A DNA stretch of 64,000 nt from Mytilus trossulus. Taxonomy: Eukaryota; Mollusca; Bivalvia; Mytilida; Mytilidae. Positions 41,945 through 54,700 of the stretch are shown here, in pieces. Position 1 is the first letter of the stretch. Every line of letters starts with the position of its first letter. The notes beneath the pieces are model-generated. The model ran no database searches. It saw only the letters and a program-made list of their open reading frames with translations, and was not told the origin of the DNA. A program made the translations under genes and the position numbers. The stretch covers positions 68,703,436 to 68,767,435 of the forward strand of contig NC_086381.1 in NCBI RefSeq assembly GCF_036588685.1, read 5' to 3'.

Positions 41945-43217
41945 TAGCTCACCTGGCCCAAAGGGCCAATTGAGCTTTTCCCATCACTTGGCGTCCGTCA
42001 TCGTCCGGCTTTTTTTTTACAAAAATCTTCTCCTCTGCAACTACTGAGCCAAATTACACCAAACTTGGCCACAATCATCATTGAGGTATCTAGTTTAAAA
42101 AACGTGTCCGGTGACCCGGCCAACCATTCAAGATGGCTGCCATGGCTAAAAATAGAACATAGGGGTAAAATGCAGTTTTTGGCTTAAAACTCAAAAACCA
42201 AAGCATTTAGAGCAAATCTGACAAAGGGTGATATTGTTTAACAGGTCAAGATCTATCTGCCCTGAAATTTTCAGATAAATCAGATAACCTGTTTAATTAT
42301 TAACCCGAATTAGTAATTTTAAGGAAATTTTGCTGTTTTTGTTTATTATCTGTAATATTATTATGGATAGAGATAAACTGTAACAGCAATAATGTTCAGC
42401 AAAGTAAGATTTACAAATAAGTCAACATGACCGAAATGGTCAGCTGACCTCTTTAGGAGTTATTGCCTTTTATAGTCAATTTTTAACCATTTTTCCTAAA
42501 TCTTAGTAATCTTTTACAAAAAACTTCTCCTCTAAAACTACTTGGCCAAATCAATCCACACTTGGCCACAACCATCTTTGGGGTATGCAGTTTGAAAATT
42601 GTGTCCGGTGACCAGGCCATCCAACCAAAATGGCCGCCATGGCTAAAAATAGAACATAGTGGTAAAATGCAGTTTTTGGCTTAAAACATAAAAACCAAAG
42701 CATTTAGACCAAATCTGGAGTAAAGTTGTCTATCAGGTCAAGATTTATCTGCTCTTGAAATTTTTGGATGAATCACAACCCGTTGTTGGGTTGCTGATCC
42801 TGAATTGTTAGTTTTAAGGAAATTTGCTGTTTTCGGTTATTATCTTGAATATTATTATAGATAGAGATAAACTGTATACAGCAATAATGTTCAGCAAAGT
42901 AAGATTTACAAATAAGTCAAGTGACTGAAATGGTTTATTGACCCCCTAAGGAGTTATTGTCCTTTATTGTCAATTTTTAACAATTTTCATAAAATTTGTA
43001 AATTTTTTCTAACATTTTCTACTGAAACTACTGGGCCAAGTTCATTATAAATAGAGATAATTTTAAGCAGCAAGAATGATCAGTAAAGTAAGATGTACAA
43101 ACACATCACCATCACCAAAACACAATACCACAATTTTGTCATGAATCCATCCTCTTCCTTTGTTTAATATTCACATAGACCAAGGTGAGCGACACAGGCT
43201 CTTTAGAGCCTCTAGTT
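41945..43217. repeat. Dispersed repeat 'tagctcacctggccc', copy 3
   Basis: Uninterrupted copy of about 1.27 kb with an internal duplication: two successive blocks each carry ggccacaa(t/c)catc, aagatgg/aaatgg and tgcagtttttggcttaaaac. Ends ggctctttagagcctctagt. Confidence 0.85.
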
Positions 43218-44079
43218 TTTCTGTTCTAATAAATTTGTGCAAAGTTTTGGTTTTTAGACACAAAAAAATCACTTAAATAATCAGTTTTCAACAACTTCTT
43301 TACATTGAAGACCTGGTGGTGACCTTCTGCTGTTGTTTTTTTCTATGGTCGGGTTATTGTCTCTGATACATTCCCCATTTCCATTCTCAATTTTATTCAT
43401 CTGACCTTGACCTCATTTTCATGGTTCATTGGTCAATGTTTAAGTTTCCTGGTTAATGTTAAGATTATGTGACAAAGCTTTATATTTAGGACTTTCAATA
43501 CAATATCAATGATAAATAAAGACATTTCAGCATGTGCTCTCTTGTTCTGGTATAACCTGTAGGTTGAACAAAGGTATATATGTACAGAAAAAAAACATAT
43601 TAATTAACATTACATTGCATTGTACATTTGTTGAGGAAGCATAAAAATATGAGTTATATTACAACAGTATGATCAGTTTAGCTGATAGGTTCACATCAGA
43701 GAGAATCCAGTTTGTCATTTATAATTCTAATAAATTGGCACAATTTTCTAAGTTTAGATTTCTGTTTTGGTTCATTATAGCATATTGTATTTTAACAGCT
43801 TATCAATAAGTAGTGCTATAGTTCATTCTTATGTTGTACTGTTATACCACTGTCCCAGGTTAGGGGGAGGGTTGAGATCCTGCTAACATATTTAACCCCG
43901 TCACATTATATATGTATGTGCCTGTCCCAAGTCAGGGTATAAAGATTTTGACCCGTCAGTCCTGTTTCTTGTCATTGCAACTCCTCTGAAACCACACAAC
44001 AGAATCTTATGAAACTTTGTGGATAATAAGGACATACTACGAAGATGTGCATATTGACAGGAAATTATGATTCATTTAT
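43218..44079. repeat. Dispersed repeat fragments
   Basis: 43305-43395 is the reverse complement of the repeat at 8660 and 47015 (ttttttctatggtcgggtta, 'cattccccatttccattctc'). 43855-43940 resembles 37780 and 8930. No gene. Confidence 0.55.
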
Positions 44080-44870
44080 ATACCCCCACTTTAAAAAGGG
44101 GGGGGGGTATACTGTTTTACCTCTGTCTGTCCTTCCTACAGTCCGTCAGTCCCTCCGTCCCATGAATATTTTTCATCGCATTTTTCTCAGGAACTACAAT
44201 ACAAGGATTTCTGAAATTTGGTTTCAGGGTTTATCTAAGTCAGCTATACAGTGTGATGTGTTTTCAAAATTGATCACTTGACAACATCCTGTTTACCGAA
44301 CACTTGTATGATTTTACACATGATATAGCCAAGTTGAAAATTTTCGTCACATTTTTCTCAGGAACTACAATACAAGGATTTCTGAAATTTGGTTTCAGGA
44401 TTTATATAAGTCAGCTATACCCTGTGAAGCGTTTTTAGATTAATCACTTGACAACTTCCTGTTTACCAAACACTTGTATGATTTAACACATAATAGCCAA
44501 GTTGAATATTTTCGTCACATTTTTCTCAGGAACTACAATACAAGGATTTCTGAAATTTGGCTTCAGGATTTTGAAAAGTTGAAAATTTTCGTCACATTTT
44601 TCTCATATACTGTTTTACCTCTGTCTGTCCTTCCTACAGTCCGTCAGTCCCTCCGTCCCATGAATATTTTTCATCGCATTTTTCTCAGGAACTACAATAC
44701 AAGGATTTCTGAAATTTGGTTTCAGGATTTATATAAGTCAGCTATACTGTGTGATGCGTTTTCAGATTCATCACTCGACAACTTCCTGTTTCCCGAACAC
44801 TTTCATATTTTTACACTATTAATATTATCCACATGCATCGGGGGTATCATCAGTGAGCAATAGCTTGCAG
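44080..44870. repeat. Dispersed 'taccccc' repeat with four internal repeats
   Basis: Starts tacccccactttaaaaaggg and ends near 'cgggggtatcat'. The phrase tctcaggaactacaatacaa followed by ggatttctgaaatttgg recurs four times (about 44187, 44357, 44526, 44685). The block at 44607-44660 repeats 44108-44165, so the tandem expansion includes the 5' part. The open codons at 44045-44281 and 44474-44863 are products of this repeat. Confidence 0.75.
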
Positions 44871-45313
44871 TTTCACTTGTTTTTTCTAGGAGTTACGCTC
44901 CTTTGAACTTATTTGCTTCAATGTGCTTTTGCATTAGTTTGTCATCTCAACTCCTCTGAAACCACACAACAGAAATTCATGAAATTTTGAAGATAATAAG
45001 GACACGCTATGCATGTAGATGTGCATATTTACAGGAAATTATTATTCAATATTTTTTCTTATACAATTTTTTTTCCTTACACTTATTTAATTTCTCCAAT
45101 GACAATGTGGGGACGTGGGGTATGTGAGCGTGCTCACTAAGGTTCTTTAATTTATGCTTTATTGTTGTCAGTAGACTTGCATTCCATTAAATGTTGTATT
45201 TAACATTAAGAGACCTTTCCAATCTTGTAGTAAACAGGGAATCATACTTTAGACAAAATATCCGTTGGTTAAACTATTAATAGAGGTCTGAAGCAAGGTT
45301 GAATCTAAATCAT

Positions 45314-45844
45314 TTAAGGAGGCTCGTGGGTATAAGATTTTCAGAAAAAAATTAAACATTTATTTTTCATTACAAATTTATTAATTATCTTTAGTAGTTG
45401 TTACTTTATCATATGGTACAAATATCATCCCAAAAATCATTTTTTGCTGGCCCCAGGTGACTTTTAAAATGGAGATATCATTGAAAAAGCTCCAAATTAT
45501 CTCCCTTTGGTGCAAAAATGCCATTTTTTGCCTTATTTAAAAATTGAAAATCTTTTTCAACTCATCGGTGACCGATATTTTTTATTGTTGTTTTCGAATA
45601 AGCTGTACATAAACTAAGTAATTGTAAAGTTTAAGCGATTTTTCTGTAATTTACTTCTTTTTTTATTTCGATATTACACAAAAATGTATGCTTCTTTGGA
45701 ATGAAGATTGTGAGCGTAAATGAACGGTGACCCCATTTTTTATTTCATTTTTCTATATAGTATAAAATAAAATTCATTTATAGAAAAATATAGCGAAATC
45801 CTATATTAAATAAAAAAAATATTTAGACCCGCGAGCCCCCTTAA
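45314..45844. mobile_element. piggyBac-type MITE flanked by TTAA
   Basis: TTAA at 45314-45317 and 45841-45844. Inverted ends ggaggctcgtgggt and acccgcgagccccc. No ORF. The TTAA target is the hallmark of piggyBac-like elements. Confidence 0.7.
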
Positions 45845-46069
45845 CCAAGGATTAAACAAAGGAGTTAAATTTATCCACAGGATGAACAGAAAATACCATA
45901 CTAAAAAAATTAAAATGGCAAACATGAACCAACCACAATCATGTTCATTAGCAAATTTAAAAATGTTTGCATATGCATGTTTAGTTTTAGGATGATTTAA
46001 TTCTAACCAGTAGCATAATCATGATAATGTAGCTAGGATAATGAATACTGTTTTTTGTTTATTTTTCAG
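45845..46069. other. Intergenic/intron
   Basis: No feature besides the polypyrimidine tract leading to the acceptor at 46069. Confidence 0.4.
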
Positions 46070-46440
46070 TATGTAGAGAGAAGTTCAGAACAAGATATTG
46101 TTTGAAGAGGAATCACAGAGGAAAAGAGCTCAACTTTTAATGAATCTTCTTAGTACATCACTGAATCATGAGACAATAATTCATATTTGATTGTTATTAC
46201 AAAGAGTGGATGTATCTGACTACCATTTGTATGACATGTATCATGAAGACTTACAAGGCAAAGAATCAGATGTTACAAACAAATGTGTGTGCATTTAAAG
46301 ACATGAATATATGTAAATGTTACTTTCTTCTTGTGATTTGAAGAGAATTTGTTTTAGATACTAACTGTGTATGAATTGATGGTTATACCATTTATAAAAA
46401 CATGATTGTAACCCTTAATCAATTAAAGAAGAAAACAGAA
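46070..46440 (+). CDS. Terminal exon and 3' UTR of the transmembrane-exon gene
   Basis: Acceptor ttttttgtttatttttcag ends at 46069. The first bases (t, atg, tag) complete the frame of the exon at 38190-38238 with Ser, Met, stop, so this exon is nearly all 3' UTR. An ATTAAA polyadenylation-like signal lies at about 46423. The intron of about 7.8 kb contains repeats (copies 2 and 3, MITEs), as is usual for host introns. Predicted by eye only. Confidence 0.45.
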
Positions 46441-47522
46441 ATGTTAATAGAAAAGTTGGGTTTTTTTTCATGCCACTTATTACATAATTCTTATAAACTG
46501 ATTCTTGATTGATATGCTTAGTGTAGAGACATACCACACAAATAGACCTTTGGAAAATGTACATATATGTATCCTAATAATTATCTTTATTTCATACTGA
46601 TTCTATAAGATGTTTGTGTATGACACATTGTATATGTGTTCATAGATTGATTTACTGGAGTTAATGCCACACTTGATTTATTTGTAAGCAACACAAAATA
46701 CTACAGTAGTCCTCTCAGCTAATGATGACACGGGAGATGTGATATAATTGCCAATGAGACATTCACATACTCCATTTATTAATCATGTATCAAAGATAAT
46801 GAATCAATGATAAATTATCATGGATTTAAATACATAAGAAAAATCACCACATTGAATACTATTAATACTGTATAAAGTTATGATAGTTTACTGTTAAAAA
46901 CTGTTTTGACATCTTCGTGTATTTCTGGTTGAGCTGTATTGTTCAGTTTCTGTCACACAGTGTTTACCCTATGACCACAACTTTCCCTATACTTTCAAAA
47001 AACTTGAAGAATGAAATTGAGAATGGAAATGGGGAATGTGTCAGAGAGACAACAACCCAACTAAAGAGCAGAAAACAAGACAAAGTCCACCTAATAGGTC
47101 TTCAATACATCAAGAAAATCAGACGCTCAGCTTGCTTCAGCTGGCCGCTAAACAAAAACATGTACTAATTCAGTGATAATGGACTGGTTAGTAGAACTTG
47201 ATAATTATAACACCAAGAAAAAAACTTATAATTTTTTATACCGATATTATTGAATTGCAGCTAAGGTTCTTCAGTTGTTATAATTAGTTATTTTTGTTGA
47301 CTGACATGAAAAACAAAACATGTAAAAGTTGGATACTTGTGTATACATATGGGAAGTTAAGTCGCCATCTGTGTTTAGGGTTCACAGATACTATACCTCC
47401 CATTTAGGTATAGTAACGTCCCCTACCATATGTTACACAACGCATCCACACACTGAGGCAGCTCAGTTTGACCGAAAAAAAAAATGTATTCTTCAGCACA
47501 CCATATGTACCTAGTAACCATT
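46441..47522. repeat. Intergenic with a dispersed repeat fragment
   Basis: 47010-47175 belongs to the family that gave rise to the 48-bp minisatellite (gaatggaaatggggaatgtg, 'cacctaataggtcttcaata'). The short ORFs here are spurious. Confidence 0.5.
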
Positions 47523-50040
47523 ACATTACTGGTACTAACTGAGAGTGAGGAGGCTCAATTTGACTGATTTAGGTCACTCGGTATCTACCAAGTATGCCCT
47601 ATTACTGGTACTAACTGAGAGTGAGGAGGCTCAATTTGACTGATTCAGGTCACTCGGTATCTACCAAGTATGCTCTATTACTGGTACTAACTGAGAGTGA
47701 GGAGGCTCAATTTGACCGATTAAGGTCACTCGGTATCTACCAAGTATGTCCTAGTACTGGTACTAACTGAGAGTGAGGAGGCTCAATTTGACTGATTTAG
47801 GTCACTCGGTATCTACCAAGTATGCTCTATTACTGGTACTAACTGAGAGTGAGGAGGCTCAATTTGACTGATTTAGGTCACTCGGTATCTACCAAGTATG
47901 CCCTATTACTGGTACTAACTGAGAGTGAGGAGGCTCAATTTGACTGATTTAGGTCACTCGGTATCTACCAAGTATGCTCTATTACTGGTACTAACTGAGA
48001 GTGAGGAGGCTCAATTTGACCGATTAAGGTCACTCGGTATCTACCAAGTATGTCCTAGTACTGGTACTAACTGAGAGTGAGGAGGCTCAATTTGACTGAT
48101 TCAGGTCACTCGGTATCTACCAAGTATGCTCTATTACTGGTACTCACTGAGAGTGAGGAGGCTCAATTTGACTGATTTAGGTCACCCGGTATCTACCAAG
48201 TATGCTCTATTACTGGTACTAACTGAGAGTGAGGAGGCTCAATTTGACTGATTTAGGTCACCCGGTATCTACCAAGTATGCTCTATTACTGGTACTAACT
48301 GAGAGTGAGGAGACTCAATTTGACTGATTTAGGTCACTCGGTATCTACCAAGTTTGCCCTAATACTGGTACTAACTGAGAGTCAGGAGGCTCAATTTGAC
48401 TGATTCAGGTCACTCGGTATCTACCAAGTATGCTCTATTACTGGTACTAACTGAGAGTGAGGAGGCTCAATTTGACCGATTAAGGTCACTCGGTATCTAC
48501 CAAGTATGTCCTAGTACTGGTACTAACTGAGAGTGAGGAGGCTCAATTTGACCGATTTATGTCACTCGGTATCTACCAAGTATGTCCTAGTACTGGTACT
48601 AACTGAGAGTGAGGAGGCTCAATTTGACTGATTTAGGTCACCCGGTATCTACCAAGTATGCCCTATTACTGGTACTAACTGAGAGTGAGGAGGCTCAATT
48701 TGACTGATTTAGGTCACCCGTTATCTACCAAGTATGTCCTAGTACTGGTACTAACTGAGAGTGAGGAGGCTCAATTTGACTGATTTAGGTCACCCGGTAT
48801 CTACCAAGTATGCCCTATTACTGGTACTAACTGAGAGTGAGGAGGCTCAATTTGACTGATTCAGGTCACTCGGTATCTACCAAGTATGCTCTATTACTGG
48901 TACTAACTGAGAGTGAGGAGGCTCAATTTGACCGATAAAGGTCACTCGGTATCTTCCAAGTATGTCCTAGTACTGGTACTAACTGAGAGTGAGGAGGCTC
49001 AATTTCACTGATTCAGGTCACTCGGTATCTACCAAGTATGCTCTATTACTGGTACTAACTGAGAGTGAGGAGGCTCAATTTGACTGATTTAGGTCACCCG
49101 GTATCTACCAAGTATGCTCTATTACTGGTACTAACTGAGAGTGAGGAGGCTCAATTTGACTGATTTAGGTCACTCGGTATCTACCAAGTATGCCCTATTA
49201 CTGGTACTAACTGAGAGTGAGGAGGCTCAATTTGACTGATTCAGGTCACTCGGTATCTACCAAGTATGCTCTATTACTGGTACTAACTGAGAGTGAGGAG
49301 GCTCAATTTGACCGATTAAGGTCACTCGGTATCTACCAAGTATGTCCTAGTACTGGTACTAACTGAGAATGAGGAGGCTCAATTTGACCGATTTAGGTCA
49401 CTCGGTATCTACCAAGTATGTCCTAGTACTGGTACTAACTGAGAGTGAGGAGGCTCAATTTGACTGATTTAGGTCACCCGGTATCTACCAAGTATGCTCT
49501 ATTACTGGTACTAACTGAGAGTGAGGAGGCTCAATTTGACTGATTTAGGTCACCAGGTATCTACCAAGTATGCCCTATTACTGGTACTAACTGAGAGTGA
49601 GGAGGCTCAATTTGACTAATTCAGGTCACTCGGTATCTACCAAGTATGCTCTATTACTGGTACTAACTGAGAGTGAGGAGGCTCAATTTGACTGATTTAG
49701 GTCACTCGGTATCTACCAAGTATGCTCTATTACTGGTACTAACTGAGAGTGAGGAGGCTCAATTTGACTGATTTAGGTCACCCGGTATCTACCAAGTATG
49801 CTCTATTACTGGTACTAACTGAGAGTGAGGAAGCTCAATTTGACTGATGTAGGTCACTCGGTATCTACCAAGTATGCTCTATTACTGGTACTAACTGAGA
49901 GTGAGGAGGCTCAATTTGACTGATTTAGGTCACTCTGTATCTACCAAGTATGCTCTATTACTGGTACTAACTGAGAGTTGGATGGCTCAATTTGACCGAT
50001 TTAGGTCACTCCGTAACTACCATATGTACCAAGTAATTGC
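47523..50040. repeat. 76-bp satellite, 33 copies
   Basis: Unit actggtactaactgagagtg, aggaggctcaatttgactga, tttaggtcactcggtatcta, ccaagtatgccctatt (76 bp). From the first GGTACTAA at 47531 to the last at 49963 is 2432 bases, exactly 32 times 76, so no net length change in any unit. Subtypes differ at gactgattt/gattc/gaccgatta and at tgccct, tgctct, tgtcctag; three-unit orders recur. The last unit is degenerate (gagagttggatggctc). Confidence 0.95.
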
Positions 50041-50430
50041 TATTACTGGTTTAAATTTGGATGTTCAACTGTTTCTGTAAAGTTTTTAGATTTGGATGGT
50101 AAACTGTTTTTGTAAAGTTTTTAAATTCGAATGTTTAACTGTTTTTGTAAAGCTTTCAAATGGGGATGTTGAACATGGTGAAACTGTTTTTGTAAACTTG
50201 TTAAATGGGGATGTTAATCTGGTTTTGGAAAAAAATAACTTGGATTTTACCTGATTTTTGTAAAAAAAAAATTAATTGGGGATGTTTACATATAGTTTTT
50301 GTTTTTGTAAAGTTTTTAAATGGGGAAGTTTAACTGTTTTTAGTAAAGCTTTTAAATCGGAATGTGTAACATGTTTTGTATAGTTTTTAAATTGGAATGT
50401 TTTAATATTTTTGTAAAGTTTTTAAATGGG
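50041..50430. repeat. Degenerate minisatellite, about 36-40-bp unit
   Basis: Irregular copies of ttaaatggggatgtttaact followed by gtttttgtaaagttt, about ten. Confidence 0.7.
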
Positions 50431-51744
50431 GATGATTTAATGACTCTCAATGTTTGTAAATTACAAAATAGTAAATCGGATATTTCACTTTCATCAGCAT
50501 TTTAGTTGCCTCTTTTTTTTTTTTAAATAACAACTTGGCTGAATACCTTATGCCAAAGTCATAACAGAGAATTGAAACTGGTATATCGAAAGGAAGAGGC
50601 AGGTGTTTTGCAGTTGGCATTTACCTTTGTCTACATGCACTTTTAAGTCCAGATAGGCCACAGCTGAGCTGGCGAGCACAAGCAAACAGGTTAGTTTATA
50701 ACATTTGACCTTTTTAGCACTTTCTTTCACGTTTAGAATTTTGCCTTTTTTTTGTCGAGCCTGTGACAAAAAAGCAAGACAAATCAATCCTACTTTCTGT
50801 CATTGTTGTCAATGTAAAAGGTGGTGGCATCCACCAATATTTACTCTGTGGTTGGTCTTTAAAATTTTGATTACTCTCTTAAAATATCCTGCATGCTTTT
50901 CTATCAAACTTGGACAGAAGATTATTTATGATAATGAGATTGTATCCAGAAATAAATTTTTATTACCATAACCTCATGGAACTTTGGTCAATACTATATA
51001 TTATTTTTTTTTTCGTTTTTTTCAATTATAATAAGCAATAGGTCAATTATAATTTGTGTTTTGAAATATTGGAAGATGTATATGTCTGTCTGACAGCATT
51101 GAGTTGTATACCGATAATACTGATAAAAAATTGTTTTTACTTCTTTAGATTGCTCTTCCGAATCCTGAAGCCAGTATCAGGATGTCCTTCCACAGAAAAG
51201 GTAACCTGTAGATAAAATATATTCTCCAAGGTAAAAAATGGTTAAATTAATACAAGTCTTTTGGATAATTGTTGGTACAATACTAATTTACAATCACCAC
51301 AAGGTATAATACTTATAACTTAAATCTTCTACTGTATTCTTAATATGGTCCTTAAAAATAGTACTGTCAGTATGAGGACCACCATCTTTGTTTGTAGATG
51401 AGTTTATTTTGGTCAGGCATTTTTTTTTATTGTACATCAAAATTATAGATATAGTGCTGAATTTCCGGTAGGACATGTGCTTTATGATGGTAAACATTCA
51501 TCTGTGCAAAAGACATTGGATGTTACCGATCTAGAAAACTTGCTAAAATTGGAGAATTCACTTCTGCTATAGCCATATGAGTTAACCCTACCTTTTTAAC
51601 AAAAGCTTTCTATAGGCAGATCCTATTTTTATAGACGAATCCAATAGAACTAAAATTCTAACTATTGTTGAGGAAAATCGGCCAACCTACCTTTTGAAAT
51701 TTGTTTGTAGAACCGTAGCTAATTTGCTTCTCCCCTTCACTACT
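50431..51744. other. Intergenic with two weak exon-like stretches
   Basis: Apart from two possible small exons described under rejected items (50625-50668 minus; 51149-51200 plus), I see nothing supportable. Confidence 0.4.
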
Positions 51745-54700
51745 TCACCTCTCTTAACTAGAAGATTGTCTAGGGTCCTTTATACGGAAGGTATTGGACT
51801 GATAGTGTGAGATATAACCTTCCTAACACTATCGGTATCCAGGACTCTCATCTTGACTAGAAGATTGTATAGGATCCTTTATAAGAAGGCATTAGATTGA
51901 TAGTGTGAGATATAATCATCCTCACACCATCAGTGTCTTAGACATCAATCTTCACAGAGCGGGATGCTTTACACCCTTCCACTTCGCCACTTTGGTTTTC
52001 TGCCATGTGATGAAACAGAAGATTTGAGTATAGCAGTCCTCATGACTAGCAGATTGTCTAGGATCCTTCTTATGGAAGGCATTAGACTGATAGTGTGAGA
52101 TAAAACCGTCCTCACACCATCAGTGTCTTAGACATCAATCTTCACAGACTTGGATGCTTTACTCCCTTGCACTTCATCACTTTGGTTTCTGTCATGTGAT
52201 GAAGCAGAAGATTTGGATTCAGCAGTCCTCATGACTAGAAGATTGTCTTTGATCCTCCATATAGAAGGCATTAGACTGATAGTGAGAGATTTAATCATCC
52301 TCGCACCATCAGTGTCTTAGACACCAATCTTCAGACTGGAATGCTTTACTCCCTTGCACTTCATCACTTGGTTTTCTGCCATGTGATGAAGCAGAAGATT
52401 TGGATTCAGCAGTCCTCATGACTAGAAGATTGTCTAGGATCCTCCATATGGAAGACATAATACTGATAGTGTGAGATATAATCATCCTCATACCATCAGT
52501 ATCTTAGACATCAATCTTCACAGACTGGGATGCTTTACTCCCTTGCAGTTCATCACTTTGGTTTTCTGCCATGTGATGAAGCAGAAGATTTGGTTTGGGT
52601 TCAGCAGTCCTCATGACTAGAAGATTGTCTAGGATCCTCCATATGGAAGGCATTAGACTGATAGTGTGAGATATAACCATCCTCACACCATCAGTGTCTT
52701 GGACATCAATCTTCACAGACTGGGATGCTTTACTCCATTCCACTTCATCACTTTGGTTTTCTGCCATGTGATTAAAGCAGAAGATTTGGGTTCAGCAGTC
52801 CTCATGACTAGAAGATTGTCTTGGATCCTCCATATGGAAGGCATTAGACTGATAGTGTGAGATTTAACCATCCTCACACCATCAGTGTCTTGGACATCAA
52901 TCTTCACAGACTTGGATGCTTTACACCCTTCCACTTCATCACTTTGGTTTCCTTCCATGTTATGAAGCAGAAGATTTGGGTTCAGCAGTCCTCATGACTT
53001 GAAGATTGTCTAGGATTCTCCATATGGAAGGCATTAGACTGATAGTGTGAGATATAACCATCCTCACACCATCAGTGTCTTAGACATCAATCTTCACAGA
53101 CTGGAATGCTTTACTCCCTTCCACTTCATCACTTTGGTTTTCTGCCATGAGATGAAGCAGAAGATTTGGGTTCAGCAGTCCTCATGACTAGAAGATTGTC
53201 TAGGATCCTCCATATTGAAGGCATTATACTGATAGTGTGAGCTATAACCATTCTCACACCATCAGTGTCTTAGACATCAATCTTCACAGACTGGAATGCT
53301 TTACTCCCTTCCACTTCATCACTTTGGTTTTCTGCCATGAGATGAAGCAGAAGATTTGGGTTCAGCAGTCCTCATGACTTGAAGATTGTCTAGGATCCTC
53401 CATATGGAAGGCATTAGACTGATAGTGTGAGATATAATCATCCTCACACCATCAATGTCTTAGGCATCAATCTTCACAGACTGGGATGCTTTACTCCCTT
53501 CCACTTCATCACTTTGGTTTTCTGCCATGAGATGAAGCAGAAGATTTGAGTTCAGCAGTCCTCATGACTAGAAGATTGTCTAGGATCCTCCATATGTAAG
53601 GCATTAGACTGATAGTGTGAGATATAACCATACTCACACCATCAGTATCCTTTATATCAATCTCTACAGACTGGGATGCTTTACTGCCTTGCACTTCATC
53701 ACTTTGGTGGTTTTCTGCCATGTGATGAAGCAGAAGATTTGGGTTCAGCAGTCCTCATGACTTGAAGATTGTCTAGGATCCTCCATATGGAAGGCATTAT
53801 ACTGATAGTGTGAGATATAATCATCCTCACACCATCAGTGTCTTGGACATCAATCTTCACAGACTTGGATGCTTTACTCCCTTCCACTTCGCCACTTTGG
53901 TTTTTTGCCATGTGATGAAGCAGAAGATTTGGGTTCAGCAGTCCTCATGACTAGAAGATTGTCTAGGATCCTCCATATTGAAGGCATTATACTGATAGTG
54001 TGAGCTATAACCATTCTCACACCATCAGTGTCTTAGACATCAATCTTCACAGACTGGAATGCTTTACTCCCTTCCACTTCATCACTTTGGTTTTCTGCCA
54101 TGAGATGAAGCAGAAGATTTGGGTTCAGCAGTCCTCATGACTTGAAGATTGTCTAGGATCCTCCATATGGAAGGCATTAGACTGATAGTGTGAGATATAA
54201 TCATCCTCACACCATCAATGTCTTAGGCATCAATCTTCACAGACTGGGATGCTTTACTCCCTTCCACTTCATCACTTTGGTTTTCTGCCATGAGATGAAG
54301 CAGAAGATTTGAGTTCAGCAGTCCTCATGACTAGAAGATTGTCTAGGATCCTCCATATGTAAGGCATTAGACTGATAGTGTGAGATATAACCATACTCAC
54401 ACCATCAGTATCCTTTATATCAATCTCTACAGACTGGGATGCTTTACTGCCTTGCACTTCATCACTTTGGTGGTTTTCTGCCATGTGATGAAGCAGAAGA
54501 TTTGGGTTCAGCAGTCCTCATGACTTGAAGATTGTCTAGGATCCTCCATATGGAAGGCATTATACTGATAGTGTGAGATATAATCATCCTCACACCATCA
54601 ATGTCTTAGGCATCAATCTTCACAGATTGGGATGCTTTACTCCCTTCCACTTCATCACTTTGGTTTTCTGCCATGAGATGAAGCAGAAGATTTGAGTTCA

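Noticed and set aside
50625-50668. Minus-strand 44-nt exon-like stretch with branch-point-like ctaac and GTAAATG donor
   Set aside because: Too short to support alone; no neighbouring exon found.
51149-51200. Exon-like 52-nt stretch with AG/GT borders
   Set aside because: Open in two frames, but no partner exon continues either frame, and it lies between satellites.
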